From the NCBI RefSeq assembly GCF_900111805.1, contig NZ_FOJN01000021.1, positions 1 through 55,454 of the forward strand: a DNA stretch of 55,454 bases, written 5' to 3'. The notes beneath the pieces were generated by a model that saw only the letters and a list, made by a program, of their open reading frames with translations, was not told the origin of the DNA and ran no database searches. This DNA is from Rhodococcoides kroppenstedtii (GTDB lineage: Bacteria; Actinomycetota; Actinomycetes; Mycobacteriales; Mycobacteriaceae). How positions within the stretch are numbered: the first letter of the stretch is position 1; each line of letters starts with the position of its first letter. Shown here piece by piece: positions 37,557 through 46,878 of the stretch. Position numbers and translations under genes: made by a program.

Positions 37557-38944
37557 GTGCACCCGTGGTTCTCGCCGGACACGACCTGGTCGAGCGTGCC
37601 CTGCTCGCCGCGACCGTGAGCGACACCGTCGTGCTGGTCGCCGACGTCTCCGAGTCGTCGCTGCGCTGGGCCGGCAACTCCATGACCACCAACGGCATCG
37701 CCGACAGTCGGGCGTGGACGGTGGTGTCCATCGTGCGCGACGGCGAGACGACGAGGGTGGGCACGGTGTCGTCGACCAGTGCCGATCCCGACGACGTCGT
37801 CGCCGTGGTCCGCGCCGCCGAGGACGCGGCGCGCACCGCTCCCCCGGCCGCGGACGCGATGCCGCTGATCGCCGGTGAGCAGCCGGACGCCGGCTGGGGC
37901 GACGTGGCCGCCCGCAGCAGCATCGAGGTGTTCGAGTCGATCGTGCCCGGTCTCGCCCGGGGATTCGACGGCGCGGACGCGCTCTTCGGATTCGCCCGGC
38001 ACACCGTGCGCACTCTGTGGCTCGGCACCTCCACCGGCGTGCGCCGACGCACCGTCGAACCCACGGGGTCGTTCGAGATCAACGGCAAGCGGGGCGGGCT
38101 GTTGGACGGCGCCAGCGCCTGGGTGGGTACGCACACGCGGGACTTCGTCGGCCTGGACGTCGACGGGATGTTGGCGGAGCTGTCCCGGCGCCTCGACTGG
38201 TCCGCGCGGCGGGTCGAGCTGTCGGCGGGTCGCTACGAGACGATCCTGCCGCCGTCGGCGGTCGCGGATCTCATGATCGACCTCATGTGGTCGATGGACG
38301 GGCGCGGTGCGCAGGAGGGCCGAACCGCACTGTCCGCGCCCGGCGGTGGCACTCGCGTCGGCGAGCGGCTGGGCACACTCGGCCTGACGCTGTACTCCGA
38401 CCCGGCCGAACCGGGCCTCGAATACGCGCCCTTCGTGGTCGCCGAGTCCTCGTCGGACTCGGTGTCGGTGTTCGACAACGGTGTGGACGCCGAGCGTGTC
38501 GAGTGGATCGACGACGGCGTGATCTCCGCGCTGGCCTATCCGCGTAGCGCGGCCGCGGAGTTCGGTACCCGCCCGACCGCGCTGGGCGACAACCTCGTCA
38601 TGACCGGCGGCGCCGGCGGGACGACGGACGACCTGGTCGCCCGCACCGAGCGTGGCCTGCTGCTGACGACGCTCTGGTACATCCGCGAGGTCGATCCGAC
38701 GACCCTCCTGCTGACGGGCCTCACGCGCGACGGGGTCTACCTCGTCGAGGACGGCCGGATCACGGCGGAGGTCAACAACTTCCGCTTCAACGAGAGCCCG
38801 CTCGACCTGCTCCGGCGAGCCACCGAGGCGGGCGGCACCGTCCCCACGCTCCCGCGCGAGTGGTCGGACTGGTTCACCCGCGCGGCCATGCCGCCGTTGC
38901 GCGTCCCGGACTTCCACATGTCGTCGGTCAGCGCGGCGCGCTAG
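37553..38944 (+). CDS. pmbA: PmbA/TldE-like subunit
   Basis: This 463-residue protein is the second, non-metal subunit of the TldD/TldE-type peptidase. Visible features are the Ser/Asn-rich N-terminal repeat (DVSESSLRWAGNSMTTNGIA), GSFEINGKRGGLLDGASAWV, the SAGRYETILPPSAVADLMID stretch and the late TGLTRDGVYLVEDGRITAEV segment followed by NNFRFNESP. It lacks the HExxxH motif, as expected for TldE. It overlaps the TldD stop (ATGA), so the two subunits are made in step. It ends convergently with the PPOX gene. The complex is cytoplasmic. Confidence 0.87.
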   Translation: MSAPVVLAGHDLVERALLAATVSDTVVLVADVSESSLRWAGNSMTTNGIADSRAWTVVSIVRDGETTRVGTVSSTSADPDDVVAVVRAAEDAARTAPPAADAMPLIAGEQPDAGWGDVAARSSIEVFESIVPGLARGFDGADALFGFARHTVRTLWLGTSTGVRRRTVEPTGSFEINGKRGGLLDGASAWVGTHTRDFVGLDVDGMLAELSRRLDWSARRVELSAGRYETILPPSAVADLMIDLMWSMDGRGAQEGRTALSAPGGGTRVGERLGTLGLTLYSDPAEPGLEYAPFVVAESSSDSVSVFDNGVDAERVEWIDDGVISALAYPRSAAAEFGTRPTALGDNLVMTGGAGGTTDDLVARTERGLLLTTLWYIREVDPTTLLLTGLTRDGVYLVEDGRITAEVNNFRFNESPLDLLRRATEAGGTVPTLPREWSDWFTRAAMPPLRVPDFHMSSVSAAR

Positions 38945-38971
38945 GGGGCATCAGCGCGGCGCGCCGACCGC

Positions 38972-39352
38972 TCACGCGCGGCGGACGGCCAGACCCACGG
39001 TGCTCGACTTGCCCTTGACCAGGGCGGAGAAGGTGACACCGATCTTCCCCACCAGGCCGTACTTGGCGGCGATGGCCTTCCGCGCCCGTTCGGTCCCGGC
39101 GTCGTCGAGAACCTCCGCGGTGGCCTCGAGCGCGGGCCCGGCGTTGTTGCCGCTGCGGTCGCAGGTGGCAACGGTGACGCGCGGGGTGTTTCGAATCCGC
39201 TTGACCTTCCACGACTCCCGCTGCGTCCACATGAGCAATTCCTCACCGTCGAGGGCGGCCCAGATGGGCGTCGGCTTCGGGGTGCCGTCCTTGGTGAACG
39301 TGGTCAACAGGACGTACTTCGCGGTACCGACCTCACCGAAGGGGTTCGTCAT
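38972..39352 (-). CDS. PPOX-class F420-dependent oxidoreductase
   Basis: This 126-residue split-barrel protein starts MTNPFGEVGTAKYVLLTTFT and continues KDGTPKPTPIWAALDGEELL, which is characteristic of the PNPOx-like, deazaflavin (F420)-binding group. Such enzymes use F420H2 to reduce small substrates. The position directly after cobN (18 bp) matches M. tuberculosis Rv2061c next to cobN Rv2062c. It is probably transcribed with cobN and so under the same cobalamin riboswitch. The upstream GTG in frame would add only two residues. The substrate is unknown. Confidence 0.82.
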   Translation of the reverse strand: MTNPFGEVGTAKYVLLTTFTKDGTPKPTPIWAALDGEELLMWTQRESWKVKRIRNTPRVTVATCDRSGNNAGPALEATAEVLDDAGTERARKAIAAKYGLVGKIGVTFSALVKGKSSTVGLAVRRA

Positions 39353-39370
39353 GCGCACCAGACTAGGCGT

Positions 39371-42300
39371 TCAGCTGCCCTCGAGCTCGCCCTCGGCCTC
39401 GAGGTAGGCCGCGCGCAGGTCGGCGAGCATCGCCGGGTCCGGCTCCGCCCACATGCCGCGTTCGACGGCCTCGAGCAGACGTTCCGAGATACCGTGCAGC
39501 GCCCACGGATTGGAAGTCTCCATGAATTTGCGGTTGGTTTCGTCGAGGACGTAGTTCTCGGTGAGTTTCTCGTACATCCAGTCCTGCACGACGCCCGTGG
39601 TGGCGTCGTACCCGAACAGGTAGTCGACCGTGGCGGCCATCTCGAACGCGCCCTTGTACCCGTGACGCCGCATGGCGTCCATCCACCGGGGGTTGACCAC
39701 GCGGGCGCGGAAGACGCGCGAGGTCTCCTCGTGCAGGGTGCGCGTGCGCACGGACTCGGGCCGGGTGCTGTCGCCGATGTAGGCCTCGGGCGACGATCCG
39801 GTCAGCGCCCGCACCGTGGCCACCATGCCGCCGTGGTACTGGAAGTAGTCGTCGGAATCGGCGATGTCGTGCTCGCGGGTGTCGGTGTTCTTCGCCGCCA
39901 CCGCGATGCGACGGTACGACGCGCGCATGTCGTCCGCCGCCGGAACACCGTCCAGGCCGCGCCCGTACGCGAAGCCGCCCCACGTGGTGTAGACCTGCGC
40001 GAGATCGTCGTCGCTGCGCCAGCTCTTGCTGTCGATCAGCTGCAGCAGCCCCGCGCCGTACGTGCCCGGCTTGGATCCGAAGATCCGAGTGGTGGCCCGA
40101 CGCTCGTCGCCGTGCTCGGCGAGGTCCGCCTGCATGTGGGCGCGCACGTAGTTCTGCTCGGCCGGCTCGTCCAGCCCGGCGACCAGGCGGACCGCGTCGT
40201 CGAGTAGGGCGAGCACGTGCGGGAAGGCGTCGCGGAAGAACCCGCTGATGCGGACCGTGACGTCGATGCGCGGGCGGCCCAGCTCCGCGAGCGAGATCGC
40301 CTCGAGGCGGGTGACGCGGCGCGAGGCCTCGTCCCACACGGGCGCGACGCCGAGTAGGGCGAACACTTCCGCGACGTCGTCGCCCGAGGTCCGCATCGCG
40401 CTGGTCCCCCACACCGACAGCCCGACCGACGACGGGTACTCGCCGTGATCGGCCAGGTACCGGGCGACAAGGGACTCCGCCATCGCCTGGCCCGTCTCCC
40501 ACGCCAGGCGCGACGGCACGGCCTTCGGGTCCACGGAGTAGAAGTTGCGCCCGGTCGGTAGCACGTTGATCAGCCCGCGCAGGGGCGAGCCACTGGGTCC
40601 GGCGGGGACGAATCCGCCGTTCAGGGCATGCAGGACGCGCTCGACCTCCTGATCGGTCGCACGCAGGCGCGGCACCACCTCGACGGCGGCGAAGCGCAGG
40701 ATGTCCGCGACGGTGGCCGGCAGGCCGGCCGCGATGTCGTCGACCGCGCTCTCGGCCCAGTCCGCGCGGGCGAGGGCCGCCACCAGACCGCGCGCCTGCT
40801 CCTCGATCGCGTCGACGGACGTGCGGGCCTCGTCGCCGTCCTCGCTGAGTCCGAGCGCTTCCCGCAGTCCGGGCACTGTCCGCTCGCCGCCCCACATCTG
40901 CCGGGCGCGCAGCATCGCGAGCACCAGATCCACCTCGGCCTCGCCGTGCGGGGCCTCGCCGAGCACGTGCAACCCGTCGCGGATCTGGACGTCCTTGATC
41001 TCGCAGAGCCAGCCGTCGACGTGCAGGAGCATGTCGTCGAAGACCTCTTCGTCGGGCCGCTCCTCGAGGCCGAGGTCCTTGTGCATCTGCGCCGCCGTCA
41101 TCAGCGTCCAGATCTGCTGACGGATCGCCGGGAGCTTGGCGGGGTCGAGGGTAGAGATGTTCGAGTGTTCGTCCAGAAGCTGCTCGAGCCGGGTGATGTC
41201 GCCGTAGCTCTCGGCCCGCGCCATCGGCGGGATGAGGTGGTCCACCAGCGTCGCGTGGGCCCGGCGCTTGGCCTGGGTCCCCTCGCCGGGGTCGTTGACC
41301 AGGAACGGGTAGATCAGCGGCAGATCGCCGAGCGCGGCGTCGGTCCCGCAGGAGGCGGACATGCCCAGCGTCTTGCCCGGCAGCCACTCGAGGTTGCCGT
41401 GCTTGCCCAGGTGCACCACCGCGTCGGCGCCGAACCCACCGTCGTCGACGGGGGCCGCCAGCCACCGGTAGGCGGCGAGATAGTGGTGACTCGGGGGCAG
41501 GTCAGGATCGTGGTAGATCGCGACGGGGTTCTCGCCGAACCCGCGTGGCGGCTGCACCATGAGGACGACGTTGCCGAATCGCAGTGCGGCGATGACGATC
41601 TCACCGTCCGGGTCGGCGCTGCGGTCGACGTAGAGCGAGCCGGGCGCCTCGCCCCAGTGCTCGACGACGCCCTCGCGGAGGTCGTCGGGCAGCGTCGCGA
41701 ACCACCGGCGGTACCGCGCCGCCGAGATGCGGATCGGGTTGCCCTCGAGTTGTTCGGCGGTCAGCCAGTCGGCGTCCTGCCCACCCGCGGCGATGAGGGC
41801 GTGGATGAGGGCGTCACCGTCGCGGGCGGCGAGCCCCGGTACGGCGTCGTCGCCCGTCTCGGGGCCGACGTCGTACCCGTGCTCGCGCATCAGGGTCAGC
41901 ATGCGAATCGCGGACGCCGGGGTGTCGAGCCCGACGGCATTGCCGATGCGGGCGTGCTTGGTCGGATACGCCGACAGCATCAGCACGACGCGCTTGTCCG
42001 CGGCCGGGATGTGACGGAGCAGCGCGTGCCGGACGGCGATGCCCGCGACGCGCGCGCACCGCTCGTGATCCGGGACGTAGGTGCTCAGGCCGTCGTCGTC
42101 GAACTCCTTGAACGAGAACGGCACCGTGATGATGCGGCCGTCGAATTCCGGCACCGCCACCTGGGTGGCGACGTCGAGCGGCGAGAGACCGTCGTCGTTC
42201 CCCTCCCAGGTCGCACGCGGGCTGGTCAGGCAGAGTCCCTGAAGAATCGGAACGTCGAGGGCGGCCAGCTCGGCCACGTCCCACGCCTCGTCGTCGCCAC

Positions 42301-42973
42301 CGGCGGACGCACCGGCGGGCTTGGTGCCACCGGCGGCGAGCACCGTCACCACCATCGAGTCGGCCTGCCGCAGCGTCGCCAGCAAGTCGGCGTCGGCGTT
42401 GCGTAAGGACGCGCAGTAGATCGGCAGGGGCCGGGCACCGTGCGCGGCGAGGGCGTCGCACAGCGCGTGGACGTAGCCGACGTTCCCCGCGAGATGCTGG
42501 GCGCGGTAGTACAGGACGGCGACGGTGGGCCCGTCGGACGAGCTGCCGGGTCGTGCCAGGTGGCCCCACGTCGGAAGGTGTGCGGGCTCGGCGAACCCGT
42601 GTCCGGTGAGCAGCACGGTGTCCGAGAGGAAGAAGGCGAGCTGGCGGAGGTTCTCGGCACCACCCTCGGCGAGGTACTGGTGCGCCTGCGCCGCGACACC
42701 GGCGGGCACGGTCGACAGCTCCATCAGTTCCGCGTCCGGGGCCTGTTCGCCGCCGAGCATCACCACGGGCAGGCCCGAGCCGAGGACGGCGTCGATGCCC
42801 GCCTCCCACATGCGGCGGCCGCCGAGGATGCGCACGACGACGAGGTCGACGCCGTCGAGGAGGGCGGGGAGCTCGTCGACCAGGACACGGGAGGGGTTGG
42901 CCCACCGGAAGTCGGCACCGCTCGCGCGGGCGCTGAGCAGGTCGGTGTCGGAGGTCGAGAGCAGCAGAATCAT
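39371..42973 (-). CDS. cobN: Cobaltochelatase subunit CobN
   Basis: This 1200-residue protein is the large subunit of aerobic cobaltochelatase, which inserts Co2+ into hydrogenobyrinic acid a,c-diamide together with two AAA+-type subunits not seen in this window. It shows the family's ordered motifs: VLYYRAQHLAGNVGYVHALC, LSAYPTKHARIGNAVGLDTP, VVHLGKHGNLEWLPGKTLGM and DYLFGYDATTGVVQDWMYEK near the C-terminus. The open frame continues far upstream, but I chose the ATG giving MILLLSTSDTD because GAGGAAGG lies about 10 bases before it and a cobalamin riboswitch precedes that. High cobalamin should therefore switch off cobN and the linked PPOX gene. The length is normal. Confidence 0.95.
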   Translation of the reverse strand: MILLLSTSDTDLLSARASGADFRWANPSRVLVDELPALLDGVDLVVVRILGGRRMWEAGIDAVLGSGLPVVMLGGEQAPDAELMELSTVPAGVAAQAHQYLAEGGAENLRQLAFFLSDTVLLTGHGFAEPAHLPTWGHLARPGSSSDGPTVAVLYYRAQHLAGNVGYVHALCDALAAHGARPLPIYCASLRNADADLLATLRQADSMVVTVLAAGGTKPAGASAGGDDEAWDVAELAALDVPILQGLCLTSPRATWEGNDDGLSPLDVATQVAVPEFDGRIITVPFSFKEFDDDGLSTYVPDHERCARVAGIAVRHALLRHIPAADKRVVLMLSAYPTKHARIGNAVGLDTPASAIRMLTLMREHGYDVGPETGDDAVPGLAARDGDALIHALIAAGGQDADWLTAEQLEGNPIRISAARYRRWFATLPDDLREGVVEHWGEAPGSLYVDRSADPDGEIVIAALRFGNVVLMVQPPRGFGENPVAIYHDPDLPPSHHYLAAYRWLAAPVDDGGFGADAVVHLGKHGNLEWLPGKTLGMSASCGTDAALGDLPLIYPFLVNDPGEGTQAKRRAHATLVDHLIPPMARAESYGDITRLEQLLDEHSNISTLDPAKLPAIRQQIWTLMTAAQMHKDLGLEERPDEEVFDDMLLHVDGWLCEIKDVQIRDGLHVLGEAPHGEAEVDLVLAMLRARQMWGGERTVPGLREALGLSEDGDEARTSVDAIEEQARGLVAALARADWAESAVDDIAAGLPATVADILRFAAVEVVPRLRATDQEVERVLHALNGGFVPAGPSGSPLRGLINVLPTGRNFYSVDPKAVPSRLAWETGQAMAESLVARYLADHGEYPSSVGLSVWGTSAMRTSGDDVAEVFALLGVAPVWDEASRRVTRLEAISLAELGRPRIDVTVRISGFFRDAFPHVLALLDDAVRLVAGLDEPAEQNYVRAHMQADLAEHGDERRATTRIFGSKPGTYGAGLLQLIDSKSWRSDDDLAQVYTTWGGFAYGRGLDGVPAADDMRASYRRIAVAAKNTDTREHDIADSDDYFQYHGGMVATVRALTGSSPEAYIGDSTRPESVRTRTLHEETSRVFRARVVNPRWMDAMRRHGYKGAFEMAATVDYLFGYDATTGVVQDWMYEKLTENYVLDETNRKFMETSNPWALHGISERLLEAVERGMWAEPDPAMLADLRAAYLEAEGELEGS

Positions 42974-43011
42974 GCGGTGGTGCCTTCCTCGGGGTGTTCG
43001 CGCCCCATCGG

Positions 43012-43122
43012 CAGAGTGTCGTCGGCGAGCAGCCCGAGGTCCGACTTCCGGGCTGGCATCCCCGGTCACGGTGGCGCGACCGCGCCGGATTCCCACCGGC
43101 TTCCCCGCTGCTCCTGGCGTGA
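43012..43122 (-). ncRNA. Cobalamin riboswitch upstream of cobN
   Basis: On the minus strand the leader contains the conserved cobalamin aptamer blocks in order: GGAAGCCGGTGGGAATCC (from about 43104 down), the B12-box-like GCGCCACCGTGA (43077-43066), and AGTCGGACC (43046 down). Stems in between are GC-rich. The cobN ATG begins about 40 bases after the aptamer, so control of translation start is likely. The end points are approximate. The divergent cobG promoter lies outside the aptamer. Confidence 0.85.
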
Positions 43123-43148
43123 TCGTACGGCGAGCACGGGCGCGTCCG

Positions 43149-43161
43149 TAATCTGGACCGG
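43149..43161 (+). promoter_or_regulatory. Leaderless promoter of cobG
   Basis: TAATCT (43149-43154) is followed after 6 bases by the cobG GTG. That spacing puts the transcription start at or next to the start codon, so cobG mRNA should be leaderless. No ribosome-binding site precedes the GTG and no clear -35 is visible, both common for such promoters in this order. Confidence 0.6.
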
Positions 43162-44300
43162 TGAGCTCGCCCGACCGCACCCGTCCCGACGCCTGCCCCG
43201 GCGCGTTGCAGATACACGTCGCGGCGGACGGGGCCCTCGCGCGAGTGCGTCTCCCCGGCGGCCGGGTCACCTCCGCCCAGCTGGCCGTGCTCGCGGGCGC
43301 GGCGACCGAGCTCGGCGACGGTGACCTGGTGCTCACCTCGCGCGGCAACGTGCAACTGCGGGCGGTATCGGATCCCGACGAGCTCGCCCGGCGTCTCGCC
43401 GAGGCCGGACTGCTGCCGTCGGAGACGCACGAGCGGGTGCGGAACATCCTCGCCTCCCCGCTGTCGGGTCGGGTGGACGGGACCGGGCCCGCCGGCACGG
43501 ACGTGCGGGGCCTCGTCGCCGACCTCGACGCCGGACTGCGCGCGGACCCCTCTCTCGCCGATCTGCCCGGCCGGATTCTGTTCGCGCTCGACGACGGGCG
43601 TGGCGACGTCTCCGGGCTCGGCGCCGACATCGGGGTCCATGCGACGGGTGACGACGAGTTCGCGCTGGTCCTCGGCGGCGACGACACCGGGGTGCGACTC
43701 GGCCGAGCCGACGCGGTCGACGTGATGCTCGCGGCGGCGCGCGCCTTCCGTGACGCGCGGGACGGGCACTGGCGGGTCACGGAACTGCCGGGCGGCGCGG
43801 CCGACGTCCTGGACCGGCTGTCGGTGTCGGCGTCCGCTCCGCCCCTCCCCTTTTCGCCGTCCGAGACGGCGCCCATCGGGTGGTTCGTGCAGCACGACGC
43901 GACGGTGGCCCTGGGGGCGACGGTCGCGCACGGGGTGCTGCCGGCCCGGACGGTGGAATTCCTCGCCGCGGTGGACCGCGACGTGATCGTCACGCCGTGG
44001 CGCTCGCTCGTCCTGGTGGACCTCGACGAGTGGGCGGCCGAACAGGTGGTGCGGGTCCTCGCCCCCATGGGGCTGATCTTCGACGCGGAGTCGCCCTGGG
44101 CTCGGGTGAGCTCGTGCGTCGGCTCCCCCGGCTGCGCCAAGTCCCGCGCCGACGTCCGCGCGGACCTCGACGCGGCGGTGGCCGCGGGCGAGATCGGCGC
44201 GGGTCGCGAACACTGGGTGGGCTGCGAGCGTCGGTGCGGCCGACCCGCCGGCGACGTCACCGATGTCGTGGCGACGGACGACGGGTACCGCCGTACCTAG
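43161..44300 (+). CDS. cobG: Precorrin-3B synthase
   Basis: This 379-residue oxygen-using enzyme of the aerobic B12 pathway converts precorrin-3A to precorrin-3B. It has a nitrite/sulfite-reductase-like architecture with two ferredoxin-like half-domains (LPGGRVTSAQLAVLAGAATE, LVLTSRGNVQLRAVSDPDEL). The iron-sulfur and haem cysteines appear as SSCVGSPGCAKSR (Cys319, Cys325) and WVGCERRCGRP (Cys355, Cys359). The length is typical. It is divergent from cobN, begins at a leaderless GTG and ends convergently with a small secreted-protein gene, the two stops overlapping in CTAG. Confidence 0.92.
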   Translation: MSSPDRTRPDACPGALQIHVAADGALARVRLPGGRVTSAQLAVLAGAATELGDGDLVLTSRGNVQLRAVSDPDELARRLAEAGLLPSETHERVRNILASPLSGRVDGTGPAGTDVRGLVADLDAGLRADPSLADLPGRILFALDDGRGDVSGLGADIGVHATGDDEFALVLGGDDTGVRLGRADAVDVMLAAARAFRDARDGHWRVTELPGGAADVLDRLSVSASAPPLPFSPSETAPIGWFVQHDATVALGATVAHGVLPARTVEFLAAVDRDVIVTPWRSLVLVDLDEWAAEQVVRVLAPMGLIFDAESPWARVSSCVGSPGCAKSRADVRADLDAAVAAGEIGAGREHWVGCERRCGRPAGDVTDVVATDDGYRRT

Positions 44301-44665
44301 GGGTTCACCTGCGCGACGTTGTCGAAGGGGTAGGCCTCGCCGTTGCCCGCGTAGGCGATCACGAAGACGGGAATGGACCTGCTGATACCGCACCCGATGT
44401 AGCCGAACCGCGCAGAGCCACCGGGCGCAATGTCGCCGATGCCGGTGTTGTCGAACACGAGACCGGCCCACTGCACTCGAACCCCACTTGCGACGACGTC
44501 GCCGCGGTTGACCACCGTGCCCGAGCAAGGCTCGTTCGAGCGCACCACCTGCAGGTCCGGCCCCCGCACCGGCGCGGCCGCGGCGACGCCGGGGACGAGG
44601 ACCGCTCCGGCGGCGGCGCCGGCGGTGAGCAGGGCGAGGGTGGCGCGGCGGACGGTGTGGGTCAC
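44297..44665 (-). CDS. Small secreted protein of unknown function
   Basis: This is a predicted 122-residue precursor with a clear Sec signal (MTHTVRRATLALLTAGAAAG, then an Ala-rich c-region, cleavage likely after AAAA at about residue 31). The mature 90-residue part is beta-rich and looks like one immunoglobulin-like or CARDB-type domain (PDLQVVRSNEPCSGTVVNRG, GDIAPGGSARFGYIGCGISR), with two cysteines that could form a disulfide. It lies between cobG and cobH but is transcribed against them, and its stop overlaps that of cobG. A link to cobalamin is not evident. Function is unknown. Confidence 0.7.
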   Translation of the reverse strand: MTHTVRRATLALLTAGAAAGAVLVPGVAAAAPVRGPDLQVVRSNEPCSGTVVNRGDVVASGVRVQWAGLVFDNTGIGDIAPGGSARFGYIGCGISRSIPVFVIAYAGNGEAYPFDNVAQVNP

Positions 44666-44761
44666 GGTTGCTCCCGGGGATCGTCGGCGTGATGGTGGTG
44701 ACAGTCACATCGTCGGGGGCGTCGGCACCGTTAGCGACCCGTCTCCCTATCGTGGAGTCCC

Positions 44762-45388
44762 ATGTACGACTACGTGCGCGACGGCGACGAGATCTACCGG
44801 CGCTCGTTCGCGACCATCCGCGCGGAGGCGGATCTGTCGGCGTTTCCGGCCGACGTGGCCCAGGTCGTGGTGCGGATGATCCACGCCTGCGGCGAGGTGG
44901 ATCTCGCGCAGTCCATCGCCTCGACGCCCGACGTCGTCGCGAAGGGCCGTGCCGCGTTGCGCGCCGGCGCACCGGTGCTGTGCGACGCCACGATGGTGGC
45001 GGCGGGGGTCACGCGGCGACGATTGCCGGCGGACAACGAGGTGCTCTGCACGCTGAACGATCCTCGGGTTCCGGAGATGGCGCGGGCTCTGGACACGACG
45101 AGAACGGCTGCCGCGGTGGATCTCTGGGTCGACCGGCTGGACGGCGCGGTCGTGGCGATCGGGAACGCGCCCACCGCTCTGTTCCGTTTGCTCGAGCTGC
45201 TCGAGGCGGGCGCGCCGCGTCCGGCCGCGGTGGTGGGCGGCCCGGTCGGCTTCATCGGCGCGGCCGAGTCGAAGGACGATCTGGTGGCGTCGCCGCTCGG
45301 ACTCGATCACCTGGTGGTGCTCGGGCGTCGGGGCGGCAGCGCGATCACGGCGGCCGCCGTCAACGCGCTGGCGACGGAGCAGGAGTGA
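44762..45388 (+). CDS. cobH: Precorrin-8X methylmutase
   Basis: This 208-residue enzyme moves a methyl group from C11 to C12 of precorrin-8X, giving hydrogenobyrinic acid. The catalytic His lies in [16 protein letters not shown], followed by [35 protein letters not shown] and [17 protein letters not shown], all family signatures. GTGGAG precedes the ATG by 4 bases, and TATCGT a little further upstream could be the -10. The stop overlaps the cobIJ start (GTGA). Gene order cobG-cobH-cobIJ is as in M. tuberculosis Rv2064-Rv2066. Confidence 0.95.
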   Translation: MYDYVRDGDEIYRRSFATIRAEADLSAFPADVAQVVVRMIHACGEVDLAQSIASTPDVVAKGRAALRAGAPVLCDATMVAAGVTRRRLPADNEVLCTLNDPRVPEMARALDTTRTAAAVDLWVDRLDGAVVAIGNAPTALFRLLELLEAGAPRPAAVVGGPVGFIGAAESKDDLVASPLGLDHLVVLGRRGGSAITAAAVNALATEQE

Positions 45389-46878
45389 CCGGCAAGCTGT
45401 GGGGCGTCGGGATCGGCCCGGGTGACCCCGAGCTGGTGACGGTGAAGGGCGCCCGCGTGATCGCGGACGCCGACGTGGTCGCGTTCCACAGCGCCCGCGG
45501 CAGCAGCATCGCTCGGCGCACGGCGGAGCCGTACCTGCGCGGCGATCAGATCGAGGAGCACTTGGTCTACCCGGTCACCACCGGGACGACCGATCATCCG
45601 CTGGGGTATGACGGCGCCATCGCCGACTTCTACACCGAGGCTGCGGAGCGTCTGGCCGTGCACCTCGCGGCGGGTCGGTCCGTGGCGCTCTTGGCCGCCG
45701 GCGACCCGCTTTTCTACAGCTCGTACCAGCACATGCACGTGCGCCTGGCGGAGCGTTTCGAGACCGAGATCGTGCCCGGGGTCACCAGCGTCAGCGCCGC
45801 GTCCGCCGCGCTCGGCGAACCCCTGGTCGAAGGCGAGGAGGTGCTGACCGTGCTGCCCGGGACCCTGCCGGGGCCGGAGCTCACCCGTCGCCTCCGCGAG
45901 ACGGACTCGGCGGCAATCCTCAAGTTGGGGCGCACGTTTCCCGCTGTGCGACAGGCGCTCTCGGACGCCGGCCGACTGGCCGAGGCGCGGTACGTCGAGC
46001 GCGCCAGCACCGGTGGCGAGCGGGTCGGTGCCCTTGCCGACGTCGACGAATCGGCCGTGCCGTACTTCTCCATCGCCGTGATCCCCAGCCCGTCGTACGC
46101 CGCGGCCGCCGCCCCTGTCGCGGGCGAGGTGGTCGTCGTCGGCCTGGGCCCGGGCGACGACCGCTGGACGACGCCGGAGGTCCGCGAGGAACTGGCGCGC
46201 GCGACCGACCTGGTCGGCTACACCACCTACATCGACCGGGTGCCGGTCAGGCCGGGACAGCGTCGGCACGCCAGCGACAACCGCGTCGAGTCGGAGCGAG
46301 CCGAGATGGCCCTCGACCTCGCCGACCGCGGGTCGCGGGTGGTGGTCGTGTCGTCGGGTGATCCCGGCGTCTTCGCGATGGCCGCCGCCGTGCTCGAGGT
46401 GGCTGCGGAGCCGCGGTGGCAGCACGTTCCGGTCCGGGTGTGTCCCGGGGTGACGGCGGCCAACGCCGTCGCCAGCCGGGTGGGTGCGCCGCTCGGGCAC
46501 GACTACGCCGTGATCTCGTTGTCGGACCGACTCAAGCCGTGGGACGTCGTCGAGCGTCGTCTGCGGGCGGTGGCGGCAGCGGACATGGCCGTCTCGATCT
46601 ACAACCCCGCCTCCCGCACCCGTCGGCACCAGGTCGCCGCGCTCAAGAACATCGCGCTCGAGTACCGGGATCCGGCGACGCCGGTGATCGTCGGCCGCGA
46701 CGTCTCCGGTCCCGAGGAGACGGTGACGGTGGTCGATCTGATCGACCTCGATCCCGAGACGATCGACATGCGATGCCTGCTCATCATCGGCGCGTCGACG
46801 ACGGCGGTGGACCGCTCGGGTCCGTCGCCGCGGGTGTTCACGTCTCGTCGGTACTCGAACGATCCCGCTCGGGCCTGA
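45385..46878 (+). CDS. cobIJ: Bifunctional precorrin-2 C20- / precorrin-3B C17-methyltransferase
   Basis: This 497-residue protein fuses two tetrapyrrole methyltransferases. The CobI half (about 1-240) starts [18 protein letters not shown] and has [16 protein letters not shown] and [20 protein letters not shown]. The CobJ half (about 250-497) has [53 protein letters not shown] and a late [19 protein letters not shown] segment. Both use S-adenosylmethionine. The same fusion is known from M. tuberculosis (Rv2066). It begins with GTG overlapping the cobH stop. Its last 41 bp overlap the end of cobK on the opposite strand. Confidence 0.95.
   Translation: MTGKLWGVGIGPGDPELVTVKGARVIADADVVAFHSARGSSIARRTAEPYLRGDQIEEHLVYPVTTGTTDHPLGYDGAIADFYTEAAERLAVHLAAGRSVALLAAGDPLFYSSYQHMHVRLAERFETEIVPGVTSVSAASAALGEPLVEGEEVLTVLPGTLPGPELTRRLRETDSAAILKLGRTFPAVRQALSDAGRLAEARYVERASTGGERVGALADVDESAVPYFSIAVIPSPSYAAAAAPVAGEVVVVGLGPGDDRWTTPEVREELARATDLVGYTTYIDRVPVRPGQRRHASDNRVESERAEMALDLADRGSRVVVVSSGDPGVFAMAAAVLEVAAEPRWQHVPVRVCPGVTAANAVASRVGAPLGHDYAVISLSDRLKPWDVVERRLRAVAAADMAVSIYNPASRTRRHQVAALKNIALEYRDPATPVIVGRDVSGPEETVTVVDLIDLDPETIDMRCLLIIGASTTAVDRSGPSPRVFTSRRYSNDPARA

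Noticed and set aside
42974..44260. N-terminal extension of the cobN frame
   Set aside because: It would read through the cobalamin riboswitch and the antisense of cobG; the chosen ATG has a good ribosome site.
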